Position numbers and translations under genes: made by a program
The notes under the pieces: model-generated
Database searches by the model: none
Told to the model about the DNA's origin: nothing
Seen by the model: only the letters and a program-made list of their open reading frames with translations
Shown: positions 21,098-33,139 of the stretch, in pieces
Layout of the letters: each line of letters begins with the position of its first letter
Position numbering within the stretch: the first letter of the stretch is position 1
Assembly (NCBI GenBank): GCA_963585895.1
Contig: OY757907.1
Location: 106,010,430-106,074,429 of the forward strand
From: Sepioteuthis lessoniana
Taxonomy: Eukaryota > Mollusca > Cephalopoda > Myopsida > Loliginidae
Direction of reading: 5' to 3'
Length of the DNA: 64,000 nt

Positions 21098-21789
21098 TCA
21101 AAAAAGAGAGTGTGAATTCTACAGGATTTAAATTTAAGGCTGAAAAGTCTATCAAATCAATATGTATTCAAAAACAAACACATATCAACTACTATAAAAT
21201 GAAAATTTGAAATAATGTATTTGGTATAAGGCATTTATCCAAACAGATCAGTAAATGTGTGTAACCAAAATGAACACAGAAAATAACAAAATCCGTTTTC
21301 ATTTGATGAGGAAAATGATCAAAGCAGCTGTGAATGTTTTTTACTCTTCAGTTAATATAAATTAAACAAAAAAAAAAAAAAAATTGTAAGCAATATAGAT
21401 ACAAATAAGTACAGTATAATCTTGACTTTTTTTTTTTTAGTTTATTTTCACAGATTTGATTATTTGAAAGTTTGCCATTAAATGAAAAAAAATTTTTTCA
21501 GTTTTACAGCCGAAGAAAATTACAAAAAACACACGACAACTTGAAGACAGAAAACTTAAAAAGATTTTTTTGTGAGTTATTGTCAGTGGTATAAAGATTT
21601 GAGGTTTGTGGGTGGAGGCTAGAGATATTTGTGATTTTTCCAATTTTCAGAGGCTTGTACCCTCAAAACCCTTGTAAATTTGGAAAACTGAATATAAAAG
21701 CTTAATTTTGATCTTATAACCTTAAAATTTTGTCAAGAAAATATATAAAGATCCAGCAGTAACTATTTATAAGTATTGTTGTATGTCTT
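21098..21789. other. no recognisable feature
   Basis: AT-rich, with poly-A and poly-T runs near 21370 and 21428. Confidence 0.5.
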
Positions 21790-22561
21790 ATGTTTCTTAT
21801 ATTTGTAGAGAAGAGGAAAATCTCGTATTTTGTTTTGGCGCGCTATTTAATTCAACACTGAATTTCACCCAATCAGGATGACATATCCTATTCAGCCCGG
21901 ACCTTCATTTCCGGCTAGCAAAACGGGTGAGCGGCCAAACACACTCTCTTCGGCTTGAGACGGCGATCAGAACGGACGTGTCTCTGGTCGCCCCTGCTTA
22001 GCGATGCTTTTTAGCTAAACAAGCCACCCAGTGTGGACATATCACTGTGGCTTTAACCCTAGCAGCAGCAACATGGACACTCAGCGAGGGAACCATCTAA
22101 TTTATGGATTCCTCGCGTCTAATATATTTTAGACCAAGGAATCCCAGTTGAATATGAATTAGATACGTTCAGCATGCCTTCCACAAGCACCACAAAAATT
22201 TACTATGTCGATCCGAGCGCCACTTCGCTCTCGACACACCTAGCTCTCATTTCACCTCTGGTCCACATAATGGAGATAACGCCTACTCTTCACAAATACC
22301 AGACACACAAAACTACACGGTGGCCTTGAATACTTCCCTCACACGTCCAACGACACGCTGCCATCCAACATCCCGCTAAGCTATCGCGTCTCCAAAACCA
22401 ACAAGCCTAAATACCACGAGTCTTGCAGCACCAAGAACAAACCGCCTCAAAGCTGCAAATAAAAAACTTTCGTTGTTGTGTTACTAAAGAAAAGTCTCGT
22501 AATTCATTTCTGTTGCCATAAAATTTATAGTGTTAGGGAAATTAACTAATTCCCTCAACAC
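21790..22561 (+). mobile_element. solo LTR-like relic, GC-rich
   Basis: A sharply GC-richer block with CCAAT-type and CpG-rich sequence, then a poly-A signal (AATAAA, about 22459) and an end at CCCTCAACA. This is the layout of an LTR (U3, R, U5). The family is not determined, the left boundary is uncertain, no TSD was found, and internal retroviral genes are absent. It is a fossil. Confidence 0.5.
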
Positions 22562-22891
22562 ACGCTATATATTAATTATTTCATAGTCATTTTTTTGTTG
22601 AACATATATACTGATATTACTTTATCTGAATGTGTGAGGATGAATTTCAAATTGCTATTTCATAATATAATTTATATATGAATTAATAAGAATCAAGTTT
22701 TGAAATTGGTATTTTAGGATTAGGAAATTTGATTAAAAACCAAACTGGTTCAAATGCATATAACTAATATATTATAAAAATTGAAATGATAATCACATTA
22801 CTGGTCATATAATGGAAAATTTGATGTACAGTGAGATACCTATTCAGAGTTTTATATCAGAACTTAATTGTTTGAACTTGAGGAGGATTGT

Positions 22892-23045
22892 AAGATATCT
22901 ATCTATCTATCATTGTTTGTGGGGATTTGAACAAGTAGAGAATTTGACAATCATTACTTCATTGCCATTGCTGCCAGGTCTACTCTGACTTGGTGTGGTA
23001 GTACCTGTGAGGGTCCCATCTATGCGTTAAATATATCTATTTGAG
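22892..23045 (+). mobile_element. element D fragment after (ATCT)n
   Basis: Central block of D (TTCATTGCCATTGCTGCCAG, then GGTAGTACCTGTGAGGGTCC). A short (ATCT)n lies at about 22892-22912. Confidence 0.6.
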
Positions 23046-23348
23046 ATGATGTGTAAAATCATTTTGAACTAATATCAACTCAATTGGCTCTTAAAACATT
23101 GATATTGCAACAAAATTTGAAGTGTTTACCCATTTGAAATAATTGTGACAACTTATTTTTGTACTGTTTAAAATCATGGTGAAGATATGTTTTAGTCCTG
23201 TTGTTGGGTTGGATGAAGTTGGCAGTATACAGTGTTGCTTGTAACCGTGTAATATTACCGGGTCCGAAAATATGACCACTGATATGAATACGTGAAATGT
23301 ACATAGAATGTTCATACTCATATATATAGAATATAGGAATCCTGAAAC

Positions 23349-23814
23349 ATGAAAAACTCTTGACAACTCTCAGTAGTTCAGGCACGAAACTTTATTACCT
23401 TTGAGTTAAAGGTTTTTCGACATGAGGAGAGAGAGACACAATCTTTCTATGCTGACTGCTTTTACATTGTCAGCTCTCAACCCAACCATAGCGCACAAAT
23501 TTGTCTGGCCTTGCCCAGCTCTAAATCTCGACTCTCTCATTCGGAGGCAGGAACTCAACTCTCTGCTTTTTATCAAATCCCCAAATCCTCAGCCCACGCC
23601 TCCGGTGCATGACATCACTTACATCCCCTGGTCCCAATTACTATCTGGGGTTTTATTTTGACATCTGTGAATAACGCATCCTCCCCATGCACGCGTGAAC
23701 ACCGGCATTCATGTTTGCACCTAACTAACCCATGCACTGAGCCAAAAGGTTCTCATCCTAACTAAACCAAAAGGCAAGATATACAAAACGAAATCCTTCC
23801 ACAATTATATTACA
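23349..23814 (-). mobile_element. solo LTR-like relic, family L2 copy 1
   Basis: Shares with 47954-48283 a left block (GAGTTAAAGGTTTTTCGACA, 'gaggagagagagacac') and a right block (AACCCATGCACT, GGCAAGATATA, CAATTATATTACA). The minus-strand orientation fits TG...CA ends and a poly-A signal near the left end. It is a fossil solo LTR with no internal genes. Age and TSD are not readable. Confidence 0.55.
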
Positions 23815-24890
23815 ATCGAACAGTAACACGGGTGATGCATACATGATGATGTCCATAGGAGTCTATCTGTACTGCTTCTGACTGTCGTTTATATTTCTTC
23901 TGCTTGTGTTCTGCATGGTTATATTTGCATAGTACATGCATGAGTGTGCAAATATCCATATCTATTAGCCTGCAGTGTCATGTTAAAACATCCCAGAATA
24001 ACATTCTTCCAGCCACCACACAAGTGCATATAACTGGAGACTATAATTTTTAAACTGATATTGGCCTAAAATAACCCAACAAGGTTACAATGTTTTAAAA
24101 CCTATCATCCAACCAACCAACCAACCAACCAGCCAACCAGCCATAATTCTTGCATTCAATAATCTGTTATCAAAACCATTTGCAAGTTCAAAATCATAAT
24201 AATGATAAATCTTTGTTGAATTATCAAAGTAAAATTTGATTTATTTTTGTATATATATGTATTTTTAAAAAAATAACGGGAAAAGAGCTGGAAAATTTGA
24301 TAAGAATATGAAGAACAGAGAAACTTTAGTTGTAGCACTTTCCTCTTCCCCTCCTTTAGTCATGAGACAGAAACATTTTTGAGAAAATCTGTTTTCCAAA
24401 AAGTGGCAGTGATGGTTAAAATAGTTTGGAATATATGTGAAATGGTGAGCAAAGACTTGGCATTTTGAAAAACTAAAAAATAGCTCAGATTTAAACAACT
24501 AAACAGTAATATCAGTTATAAGCCAATCAAAATCCAAAATTGTAGTTTAAGTAATGAATAAAGATTTAAATCCAACAGGTTTCGAAAAAAGGTGACTGTT
24601 GGACGAAGTTAAAACTTAGTAAGTTTAAAATTGGAATGTTTTAATATTTTTTTATGACCCACCTAAGAGACCGTTTCCTTATGAGAGTACAAGGTCACAT
24701 CAGTGACAGGAGCACTGATAATAATTAACAACTGGGTCTGGTATAGCCACAATATACTATAAATCCAAATCAATGTGGGACCCAGGCAACAGGTCAGGGC
24801 ATTATGGTTAGCAGGTGCTCCCTTGATAGCCAACATAGGGGACCTGTAAGTATCCTGTGAATGTTAGCTGTTCTAATTTAAGGTCTTCAA
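23815..24890. other. no recognisable feature
   Basis: A short (CCAA)n-like run at about 24108-24140. Otherwise unassigned AT-rich DNA. Confidence 0.5.
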
Positions 24891-24895
24891 ACAAC

Positions 24896-25523
24896 TGTTA
24901 TATAGTCATCTACATCATCATTCAGCATCACAATGACACAATATCAAAGACAGATGCATGAAGGAAAACGCAGGAAGAAACAACGCAAGAAGACTTCTTT
25001 AGAAAAATATTTACCTCTCAATTTATTGCAAGGGTTCGAAAGGGTTGTTCAAGGGTTTGCATGTGAGAGGGTGCTGGAGACTGAACATAAACTTCATATT
25101 TTGACCCCACTGTTATGACCGTCACGTTGTGTCTTTCTTGTTCTCTTAGATGCTCAACCAGAGGTCTTGGGGTCCACTGCTGGATGCTGGCTTTCTTTAT
25201 TGCATCTTATCAGCATCTTTTCTGGACCCCTAACTCCATCGGGGGTTTTCCGAGGACCCTCTCGGTCGGGTGTGGCCTTCCCTACCACATTTGGTCTCTA
25301 ACTCTCTGGAAGTCTACTGGCAACTGCTCTGGGACCCGAACTCAACTGAGTTAAATAATAATTCAACGCCCACACGATCGCCCACTGGATCTTTGAAATC
25401 GAATGTTTAATCGTCATCAAGCGGAAATAACTGTCATGCAGTTCAGAGGTTACTCTCTTCCGGTGCATCAGTCTGTATTGGAATAGCATTTTTGGGCCGG
25501 GTCGAAGGTCAAAATATAGCACA
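24896..25523 (-). mobile_element. solo LTR, family L1 copy 1
   Basis: Matches 44674-45358 in the opposite orientation across both ends (shared blocks near GACCCGG, ACTGCATGACAGTTATTTCC and GTGAGAGG). It begins and ends with TG/CA and is flanked by the 5-bp duplication ACAAC (24891-24895, 25524-25528). It is an LTR-retrotransposon fossil reduced to a solo LTR. The divergence from copy 2 is substantial, so it is not recent. Confidence 0.8.
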
Positions 25524-25732
25524 ACAACCTAAACAACTACTCCACTGAGAGACACCAAAGGAAAATATGGACTAGAGAAGTCAACAAAACTGTACTTAAC
25601 TGTTATTTTAATCCTACACAAAGAGGCTTTTGAAAAAGAATGATAGAAATTTGAGAAGAATCCACTTGATTTAATACAACAAACCAAAGGCTTGCTAAGC
25701 AAGCTAGAATGATATTACAGAAAGGGTGGAAG

Positions 25733-26052
25733 CCCAGTCAGCTGGGGCATTTCTGCAAAGGGGTAAAACTCTCTCAACGAGTGTCCTGAATATTACACAA
25801 AACAATCTGATGGTGAAGCTACAGTAATGCTGGAACTTTGGGGAATGTAGAGTACCCCTTTATTGCCACCACTCTCAGGTCCACTCTGGCCCTGGGTGGT
25901 AGCACCTGATAGGGTACTATCTATAGGTCAAATAGAACTAAACTATATACTTGTGCTAAACAGAATTGTTTGAAATAGAACTGTTTATATGTATAAAAAT
26001 TGATTTGATATTAAATAACCTACAATGGTTGATATGCCATAAAACCAAACCA
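25733..26052 (+). mobile_element. element D, shortened AT module
   Basis: GCCCAGTCAGCTGGGGC 5' end, all central blocks, one AT-rich module, 3' hairpin and (AAACC)-type tail. It lies directly upstream of the R4-like LINE. Confidence 0.85.
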
Positions 26053-26689
26053 AACAAACAGAAAGGTTGGTTTTGAGATACAAGAAATATGTAGACAAAT
26101 AGAAAATGAAAAATATGAACATGACCTCTCAACCTGAATCAGAATTCTAAATACTGAAAAGCAAAAGCTACCAAACCAAATTGAAGCACAAAGTACTGAA
26201 AACTAAAAAACATAGACCTCAGCACCACAAAAAAATGTTAACACAAGAACACAAAATAAAAGTAGAGTTAATAAAGAAAATCATGACTAAATAGAAAACT
26301 AAATTACCATCCCTCAGGAACAAAGACTGGAAAACAGTTAAGGTAGAAACAGAAAAAGATAAATAGATTATTAACAAATATTCCTATGGGCAACATCACT
26401 GAACTAAACAAGTAATGTCTGAAGGAGCAAACAAGTCTGTGATAAAATTGGTGTTCCCCTATGAGAGCCAAAAAGAAATATAAAACCTGGATTGGAAATT
26501 TGGCAAGAAATACAGTTAAAGAAATTGTGACAACAAGCAAAATTACAAAGGAAGGAAAAGCATGTAAGGATATGTTGGGATGAAAACAGTGGACAAGTCT
26601 GACAATACAACTTGAAGAGATGAATGAAAAAATATTCAAGGAAAAATGGAGACTTAAAAGACATTGAGACTGGATCAAGTAATTCAATC

Positions 26690-28235
26690 ATCATCATGTT
26701 GCACTGTGAGCATGGATCTCTCTGAACCTCTCTCACCACCCATCTCTATCGTCTATCGCTCCAGGCTACATCCTGTATTGGCACAGAGCTGTTGTGTATA
26801 GGTTATAGCTGGTCGTCCTGTCTTTGCTCATCCATGTGAAGGGGTCCACAGGAGTATGTCGCTTATGAGCATGTCCTTACTTCTCTAGTCGTGTCGCACA
26901 TGTCTGGTTTGTCTAACTTGGATAGTTTTCATGATGGGTGGAAGGTGGCCATATAGCTGCTGTTTTGTAGGGTGTTGCCTTCAGGACTTGCTCAGTATTG
27001 CTTGCAGTATTCTTGTGTAATTGCTGTGAAGCTTTTTCTCCATATGTTTTGTTAGCGTCCATATAGTGCATCCATATAGAAGTATCGACATGACCATTGC
27101 TGGGAAGAAACTGCATTTCATTTTATCTGTCAGGTCTGACTTCCATATAACTGATAGCCTATCGATAGCAGTCTATGCCTTTGCTAGCCACATGTTGATG
27201 TCTTTCTTGGTTGATAAGACACTGCTTCCTAGGTAGGTGAACTTGTCCACTAGTTTCAGAGAATGACCATTTAGTGTGGAGATGTCGCCTCTTTGATTAA
27301 AGCACATGTATTCTGTCGTGTCTGTGTTAACATGGTGGCCTATGCCAGCAGCTGTTTGTTCCTGACTATGTAGCACAGTTTCGACTTGAGCAGGTGTATT
27401 TGCCAGAAGCACTATGTCATTGGTGTAGTCCATGTCTGTAATTGTTTGTGCGGGGTATCTTTTGCTTCTTTCCTTTGTTAGCTTGAAACAATAATCTTTC
27501 ATTATATCAATAGACATTCTAAGCATGTAGTCTAGGCAGATGATAAACAGGTATTGGGCTAATGTGTCTCCTTGCAGCACACCTGCTACAATGTCAAAGT
27601 AGTCTGTGTCTCCATCTGGGGAGTGGGCTTTTACTTTCGTGTTTTTATATAGCATTATTATGGCTATGATGGTTTCTTTGGGTAGTCCATAAGCGAGTAG
27701 TATTTGCTCCATCTTCCCTCTGTGTATGGAGTCAAAGGTCTTGGAGAAGTTAACAAATAATATTGTGCCTCAAGGGTTTTTGCTGGTACACCTTCAAGAA
27801 TTTGATGGATAGTCAAAATTTGTGATGTTGTGGATCGATTTCTCTGAAAGCCATTTTGATTCTTCCTAAGAATGTTGCCAATTTTGGGTTCTATGTGGTT
27901 GCATAGTAGAGCATTGTATATCTTGGCCGCTATGGATGTAAGGGTTATACTTTGGTAGTTCTTGGCTATTCTGAGGTCACCCTTCTTAGAGAAGGGGAGG
28001 ATGCATTCCTTTGTCCATCTGTCTTTTGTGTTTTGGTTATATACAGCATTATAGTGTCTGAGCAGTATGTCATCGAATTCCTTGGTCTTCTGTACTTCTG
28101 GGGTTATTTCATCAAACCCTGTTGGTTTCCTATTTTTAATTTTTCTTACTACTGAGTTGAGTTCTTTTTGTGTAACCTGTCCTAGTTTGATGTCTAGTTG
28201 ATTATTAATTATTTTCAAGATTGGTTCATGTATAA
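26690..28235 (-). mobile_element. RTE-like LINE, 5' truncated, inserted in the R4-like LINE
   Basis: Two long minus-strand frames (27664-28218 and 27173-27712) give reverse transcriptase blocks: RKIKNRKPTGFDEITPEV, then GVLQGDTLAQYLFIICLDY and the active-site region MDYTNDIVLLA, where the usual YADD reads YTND. Downstream comes the CMFNQRGDIST-like connection region and LVDKFTYLGSS. The 3' end is an (ATG)n tail (CATGATGATGAT on the minus strand). A 12-bp duplication AGTAATTCAATC / AGTAATTTAATC flanks it at 26678-26689 and 28236-28247. No endonuclease domain remains. Confidence 0.88.
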
Positions 28236-28560
28236 AGTAATTTAATCAAGACAGAATAATCCAAAATAATGAGAGAAAATTCTATCAACAGGTTTTTGAG
28301 TAAAATATGGGAGTAGAAAGAATATAAAAGAATGATTGGATAAATAACATGGAAAAAGATTTACAAAGACTTGAAGATGGATTTGAGTTGGACATAAACC
28401 TGGAATCTCTCAGAGCAACTCTCAAAAAAGTGCCGAATTAGAAAAACCAGGCCATGATGGTATACATGGATTCTGGTTTAAAAAAGTCATATCCATCCAT
28501 GACAGACTGGCTCTTGAACTGAAATGGTTCCTAGAAAAAGCAAAAATACTTGAATGGATG

Positions 28561-28852
28561 GTGCCAGTGGTGTAATGGTTATCCTCACAGGAATTGGACT
28601 GGGCGACACGAGTTCAAATCTTCGACGATCTGATTGCATTTCACATAGCACTAATACCCTTGGGAAAGGTATGAATCCAATTATTCTCCCTCCAGCTATG
28701 GGGAAATAGTAGGGCAGACTAGGTTCTTCAGCCTTGGTGGGGCAACTAGTCTAGGAGAAGGAAAACTCTGAATTCAAACCTGTTAAACTCCGCTTAAAAA
28801 ATTGACCTTGTGTCATATCCTGCCCGAGCGGAGGGGTTGGGTAAATATGAAG
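28561..28852 (+). mobile_element. SINE-A copy inserted in the R4-like LINE
   Basis: A box TGGTGTAATGGTTATCC and B box GTTCAAATCTTC (one change), full body and GGGGTTGGGTAAATATG end. The exact 16-bp duplication AATACTTGAATGGATG lies at 28545-28560 and 28853-28868. Confidence 0.95.
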
Positions 28853-29921
28853 AATACTTGAATGGATGACTTAAATGAAAAGTATTCTGATCCATGAAGA
28901 TCCCCAAAAGGAAACGATCTCCAACAACTATAGACCAATAATATATCTACCTATGATGTGAAAAATCCTAACCACACAGATAAGGGAGACCTATAACTTG
29001 CTTTTGTAACTTTCTAGAAAAACAGAAAGGAAAGCTAGGGCAGAATAAGAGGAACAGGCAACTTACAGTTCATTCATCAGCAGATACTCAAGGAATACAA
29101 AGTGAGGTGGAAAAATGTAGCCATGGTATGGATTGACAACAAAAAGGCCAATGATATGAGCCTGCAAACTTGGATAATAAATGTCTGTAAATGAAGAAAA
29201 TATCCAACAAAATCATAAGTTTCATCTCAGAAGCCATGAAAAACTGGAAAGGGTAATTGAGAGCAGGAGGAAAAACATTAGCAGAGGTAAAAATCTAGAG
29301 AGGCATCTTCCAGGGAGATGTACTTTTGTCATTACTATTTGTATTAGCAATGATGTTATTCAATTACATACTTAGGAAATGCACTTAAGGCAACAAATTT
29401 AGAAAATCAAAAGAAAAGATGAATCACCTTATGTACACAGATGATGTTAAACTGTTTGTAAAAAATCAAAAAAATTGGAAACCGTGATACAAATCATAAG
29501 AATATACAGCCAGGATATAGGGTAGGAATTTGGCATAAAAAATGTGGCATACTCTTAATGAAAAGTATAAAAAGACAAGAGAAAATTACAGGTATTTGGG
29601 ATTGCTGGAAAGAAAAATAAGATTATGTCAGAGGAATGAGAAAACATCTCAAAACCAATAAGTAGATGTTGCAAACTACTGCAATAGAGTTATAAGACTA
29701 GACATGAAAGGGTGGGGAAGGTGATTCACTGGGAATTGTATGAGAAATTTAAATTTGACCATACTATGAAATGGTAAATGCATTAACCAGAATCTGTCCT
29801 AAAGAATGTGATGCATAAAATTCTATGGGATTTTTGGATACAAACAGATTACCTTATCCTGGCCAGAAGACTAGACCTACTGATAATTTAAAAAAAAAAG
29901 GAAAACTTGTTGTATAGTGTA

Positions 29922-30349
29922 CATATTTTTATTTTTTAAGTAGAGGAATTAATATTGTGAACTGAATTACCACAACCAGAAAATCCGGCAAACACTTACG
30001 CACGACATACAGAACACTGAACAGCTGTTTTGACCTTATAAGGTCTCATCAGTGTATAATGTGGCCCTGGGAGGTGACCATGTCCTCTGGAAAGAGTATG
30101 GATATAACTTGCAAGACACATTTAGGTTATTTGGCTGTGCAATTACCATGTATAGTTGATTTGGCATCATTTGTGTGCGATATGAACTGGTGGCTCAGTT
30201 GTAGAGTTTCGGCACTGTAATCTGTGGTCGCTGTGGTGGAGATCACGGTATTCACTGCTGATAAGACCTAATAAGGTCGAAACAGCTTTTCAGTGTTCCC
30301 ATATATCGTGCGTAGGTGTTTGGTGGATTTTCTGGTCGTGGTAATTCAA
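29922..30349. mobile_element. long-inverted-repeat insert with two hammerhead relics
   Basis: Arms of about 90 bp (29962-30055 and the complement of 30253-30350) face each other, beginning TGAATTACCAC and containing ATTTTCTGG and CGTGCGTA blocks. The 15-bp duplication TTGTTGTATAGTGTA flanks the insert (29907-29921, 30350-30364). About 40 bp containing a T-rich stretch separate the left duplication from the left arm, like the complement of a retroposon tail. Each arm holds a hammerhead-like core. A Penelope-like or retrozyme-type origin is suggested. No coding part was found. Confidence 0.7.
30253..30295 (+). ncRNA. hammerhead motif, one core change
   Basis: CACTG (30253-30257), CTGATAA (30258-30264, G8 changed), stem II GACCT/AGGTC, GAAA (30279-30282), stem III ACA.../T-rich partner (weakened), CAGTG (30291-30295) pairing with CACTG over five bases. 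The opposite arm carries a second copy on the minus strand (30014-30055) with the normal CTGATGA but three bases missing next to stem I. Together the two arms imply an intact ancestor. Confidence 0.6.
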
Positions 30350-30737
30350 TTGTTGTATAGTGTATTTTGTTATCCCAGTGAACTACAGAAGAAAAATCAA
30401 AGAAAGCAAAAAGAGAGACAAGAACTTAGACCTTGCAAGAGAACTAAGAATGTTGTGGAACTTGAGGGTGATGGTAATACTAATTGTAATTGTCACACTT
30501 AGAACAGTCTGAGACTTGGAAAGGGGACTGGAAAAGATGGAAATTGGAGGACAGATTGAGACCATCCAAGCTACAGCATTGTTGAGATTGGCCAGAATAC
30601 TTAGCAGATTTGCTGTTACTCAGACATCAGTGAAAAACCTTCAGCTAATGCTGGTGTGAAAATCTTATAAGATGTATTATAATAATAATAGAAATAATAA
30701 TAAATGAAAAAGAACTCTAACCTCTTATACTAACTAT

Positions 30738-32105
30738 TAGAATCTACATCCATTATATAGGAATGGAATTTTGGATTGAAAAATATGTCACATGTACAAG
30801 GAAAAAGAGAAACAATGGAAAGAATAGAACTGTCCTATCCAAAAAACATGGAGAAAAAGAAAATGATGAATACCTTGGAATATCAGAAGTGGACACTATC
30901 AAGAAAACAGATAAAAGAAAAAGTAAGAAAGGAGTTCTTCAGAAGAATAAAATTCTTCTTGAAATAAAACTCTTGTAGGAATCTCATTGAAAGAATAAAT
31001 GTCTGGATATGGAACTGCAAAATACACTGGTCTTTTCTTAAAATGAACAAGAAAGATGAACCAAAGAACAAAGAAATTTATAATGATTCACAAAGCCTTA
31101 CAAAGATGACATAGACATACATTTTAAGAAAAGAAAGAGCACATCGACTCACCAGCACTGAGGATTCTGTAGATGCAACAATTCAGGGACTCAAGAAATG
31201 TATAAAAATGAATGAAAAAGGACTTACAAGGTGTATAATAATAATAATAATAAGAAGAAAACAGCAGAAACAGCAAAATCATCGTAAATGACTTGTTAGA
31301 AACAGCAATATCATCGCAAATGACTCAAGGACAAACACTAAAACAACAAAATTTAGAAAACAAAAATGGGAAGAAAAACAACTGTATTGATATTTCAAGC
31401 GACAAACAAGTGAAATCTCACATGAGAAGACTTGGAAATGGCTAAAAAAGGAAAACTTTTAGAGAGAAACTGAATCTCTTCTCATAGCAGCACAAAAAAA
31501 AAACATCATAAGGACCAACTATGTCAAAGCAAAAATAGATGACACAACAAAATAGCAGATGTAGATTATGTGGTGAGAGAGATGAAACAATTAATCACTA
31601 AATAAGTGAAAGCAGCAATTAGAGCAAAAAGAGTATAAGAGTAGACATGACTGGGTGAGGAAGGGGATCCACTGGGAATTGAGCAAGAAATTTTGATTTG
31701 ACCATATGAACAAGTGGCATATGCTCAACCATTAGCAAAAAAAGATAACTGGTCAAAAAGTGGACTTTGCCATGCTAGTGGACTACAGAGTAAAAATGAA
31801 AGAAAGCCAAAAGGGAGATAAGTACCTTGACCTTGCCAGAGAACTTAAAAAACTACAGAACATGAAAGTGACGGTGATACCAATTGTAATTGATGCGCTT
31901 GGAACAATTGATAAAGGCAATGGAAGACTCAGAAACCAGAGGAGAAGTAGAGACCATCCAGACCTCAGATTATTAAGATTGGCCAGAATTCTGAGAAGAG
32001 TCTTGGAAACTTTAGGAGACTTGCTGTCACTCAGACTCAAGTAAAAGACCATCAACTAATGCTGGTGTGAAAACCTCTCAAGGAATAAAATAATAATAAT
32101 AATAA
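30738..32105 (+). mobile_element. R4/R2-like LINE, 5' truncated copy 2
   Basis: Begins within the fingers/palm-to-thumb region (GMEFWIEKYV-like start, then DEYLGISEVDTIKK) and runs through WVRKGIHWELSKKF to the conserved C-terminus. A clean 94-codon frame at 31760-32044 reads DFAMLVDYRVKMKES, DKYLDLARELKKL, LLRLARILRRVLETLGDLLS. The terminal tail is (TAA)n. The PD-D part of the restriction-like nuclease is partly deleted. A small internal (TAA)n run at about 31230 may mark a rearrangement. Confidence 0.8.
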
Positions 32106-32673
32106 TGGTGATGTTTAACATAAAACGATTGTTAGTACTTACGAATTGTGTTTTATCAGTCTGAATTTATTCTTGCATAATCATATATCACAAATTGTGT
32201 TGTGAATTTTCATGTTTTATTGATGATGAAAAATGTCTTTCTGGAAATTTTGATTTGTAACATAGACAATGTACAAATCAGTTGTTTATTTAATGGAGAA
32301 TGTAACAAGAAAGTATGTATAAATGGAAATCAAATTGACTGATGACATGTTGAAAAAAAAAAAACCAAAAAGAAAAATAACTCGACCCCCCAAAAAAAAT
32401 CATCCTCTTGTCTGATAGAGCAAATAGAAATTTATTGGTGAAGTATTTGTTCTTTAAAATGCCATTATTCATTTAAATGTGAAAAACATTTTTCTAGATG
32501 AAAGCCTAGAAATTTCATCAGTCTTTCAATTCATCTCACGTTTTTGATGTTTTCATATTTGTAAAACAGTTTCAGTTTGGTGATTATTATCAACTGGTGA
32601 CAAAAAAATAAAAATGTTTAGTGATTATTATTATTATTATTATTATTAATATTAACCTGTGACAAAATTTTTT

Positions 32674-32865
32674 ACTCCAGTCGCGCTATTACGTTCACTT
32701 TTGGGCAAATACCCTTGGGAAAGGTATGAACCCCCTTATCCTCCCAGCTATGGGTTAAATAGTACTACTACTGTTCTTCTTGGAGAATGGCTTCGGCATT
32801 TAATAACCAAAAAGAGTTGATATGCCATCAAACAAAGAAACCAAACCAAACCAAAAAATATTAGG
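32674..32865 (+). mobile_element. SINE-B, 5' truncated
   Basis: Starts after the B box at ACTCCAGTCGCGCTATTACG, then the central domain, the 3' hairpin (GGCATTTAATAACC ... ATATGCC) and an (AAACC)n tail. Confidence 0.88.
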
Positions 32866-32888
32866 TCATTATTATCAATTTGTACTGG

Positions 32889-33139
32889 ACATTGGCATAA
32901 TGGTTAGAGTGCTTGCCAATGTCCCAGGAGACCTGGGTTCAATCCTAGGTTGAGTCGTACCAAAGACTCAAAAAATTATACTTGATGCCTCCTTGCTCAA
33001 CACTCAGCATTATAAGGTACAGATCAAGGACAAAGTGGAGCAATCCAGGAAAAGGAGTAGTGCCTTCCCTTACACCTTGGTGTAGTAGCTATTGAAAAGG
33101 GAGCCTTTGGGTCACCCTTGACTATGGTCGTCAACTTTT
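32889..33139 (+). mobile_element. SINE-C full-length copy
   Basis: A box ATTGGCATAATGGTTAGAG and B box GGGTTCAATCC, complete body and AACTTTTATT end. Confidence 0.88.

Larger units (their letters stand above)
26053..30690 (+). mobile_element. R4/R2-like LINE, degenerate, interrupted three times
   Basis: Pieces read as a non-LTR retrotransposon with a single ORF. Reverse-transcriptase-region similarity is visible at 28380-28560 (KKPGHDGIHGFWFKK) and after 28869 (ISNNYRPI). The C-terminal region at 29690-29890 (VIHWELYEKFKFDHT..., LARRLDLLII) and 30400-30600 (DLARELRMLW, LLRLARILS) matches the restriction-like-endonuclease end of R2/R4-type elements. It ends in a (TAA)n-like tail. Many stops and shifts are present. 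Insertions: RTE (26690-28235), SINE-A (28561-28852) and an inverted-repeat element (29922-30349). The 5' limit is a guess. Confidence 0.75.

Noticed and set aside
23080-23385. Minus-strand frames of 101 and 91 codons
   Set aside because: Two overlapping frames without motifs; the DNA lies between a D fragment and an LTR relic.
26304-26739. Minus-strand frames of 127 and 111 codons, hydrophobic
   Set aside because: Antisense to the degenerate R4-like LINE on the plus strand.
29962-30350. MITE (DNA transposon) interpretation of the inverted repeat
   Set aside because: A 15-bp TSD and a T-rich stretch outside one arm fit target-primed insertion better; kept as an alternative.
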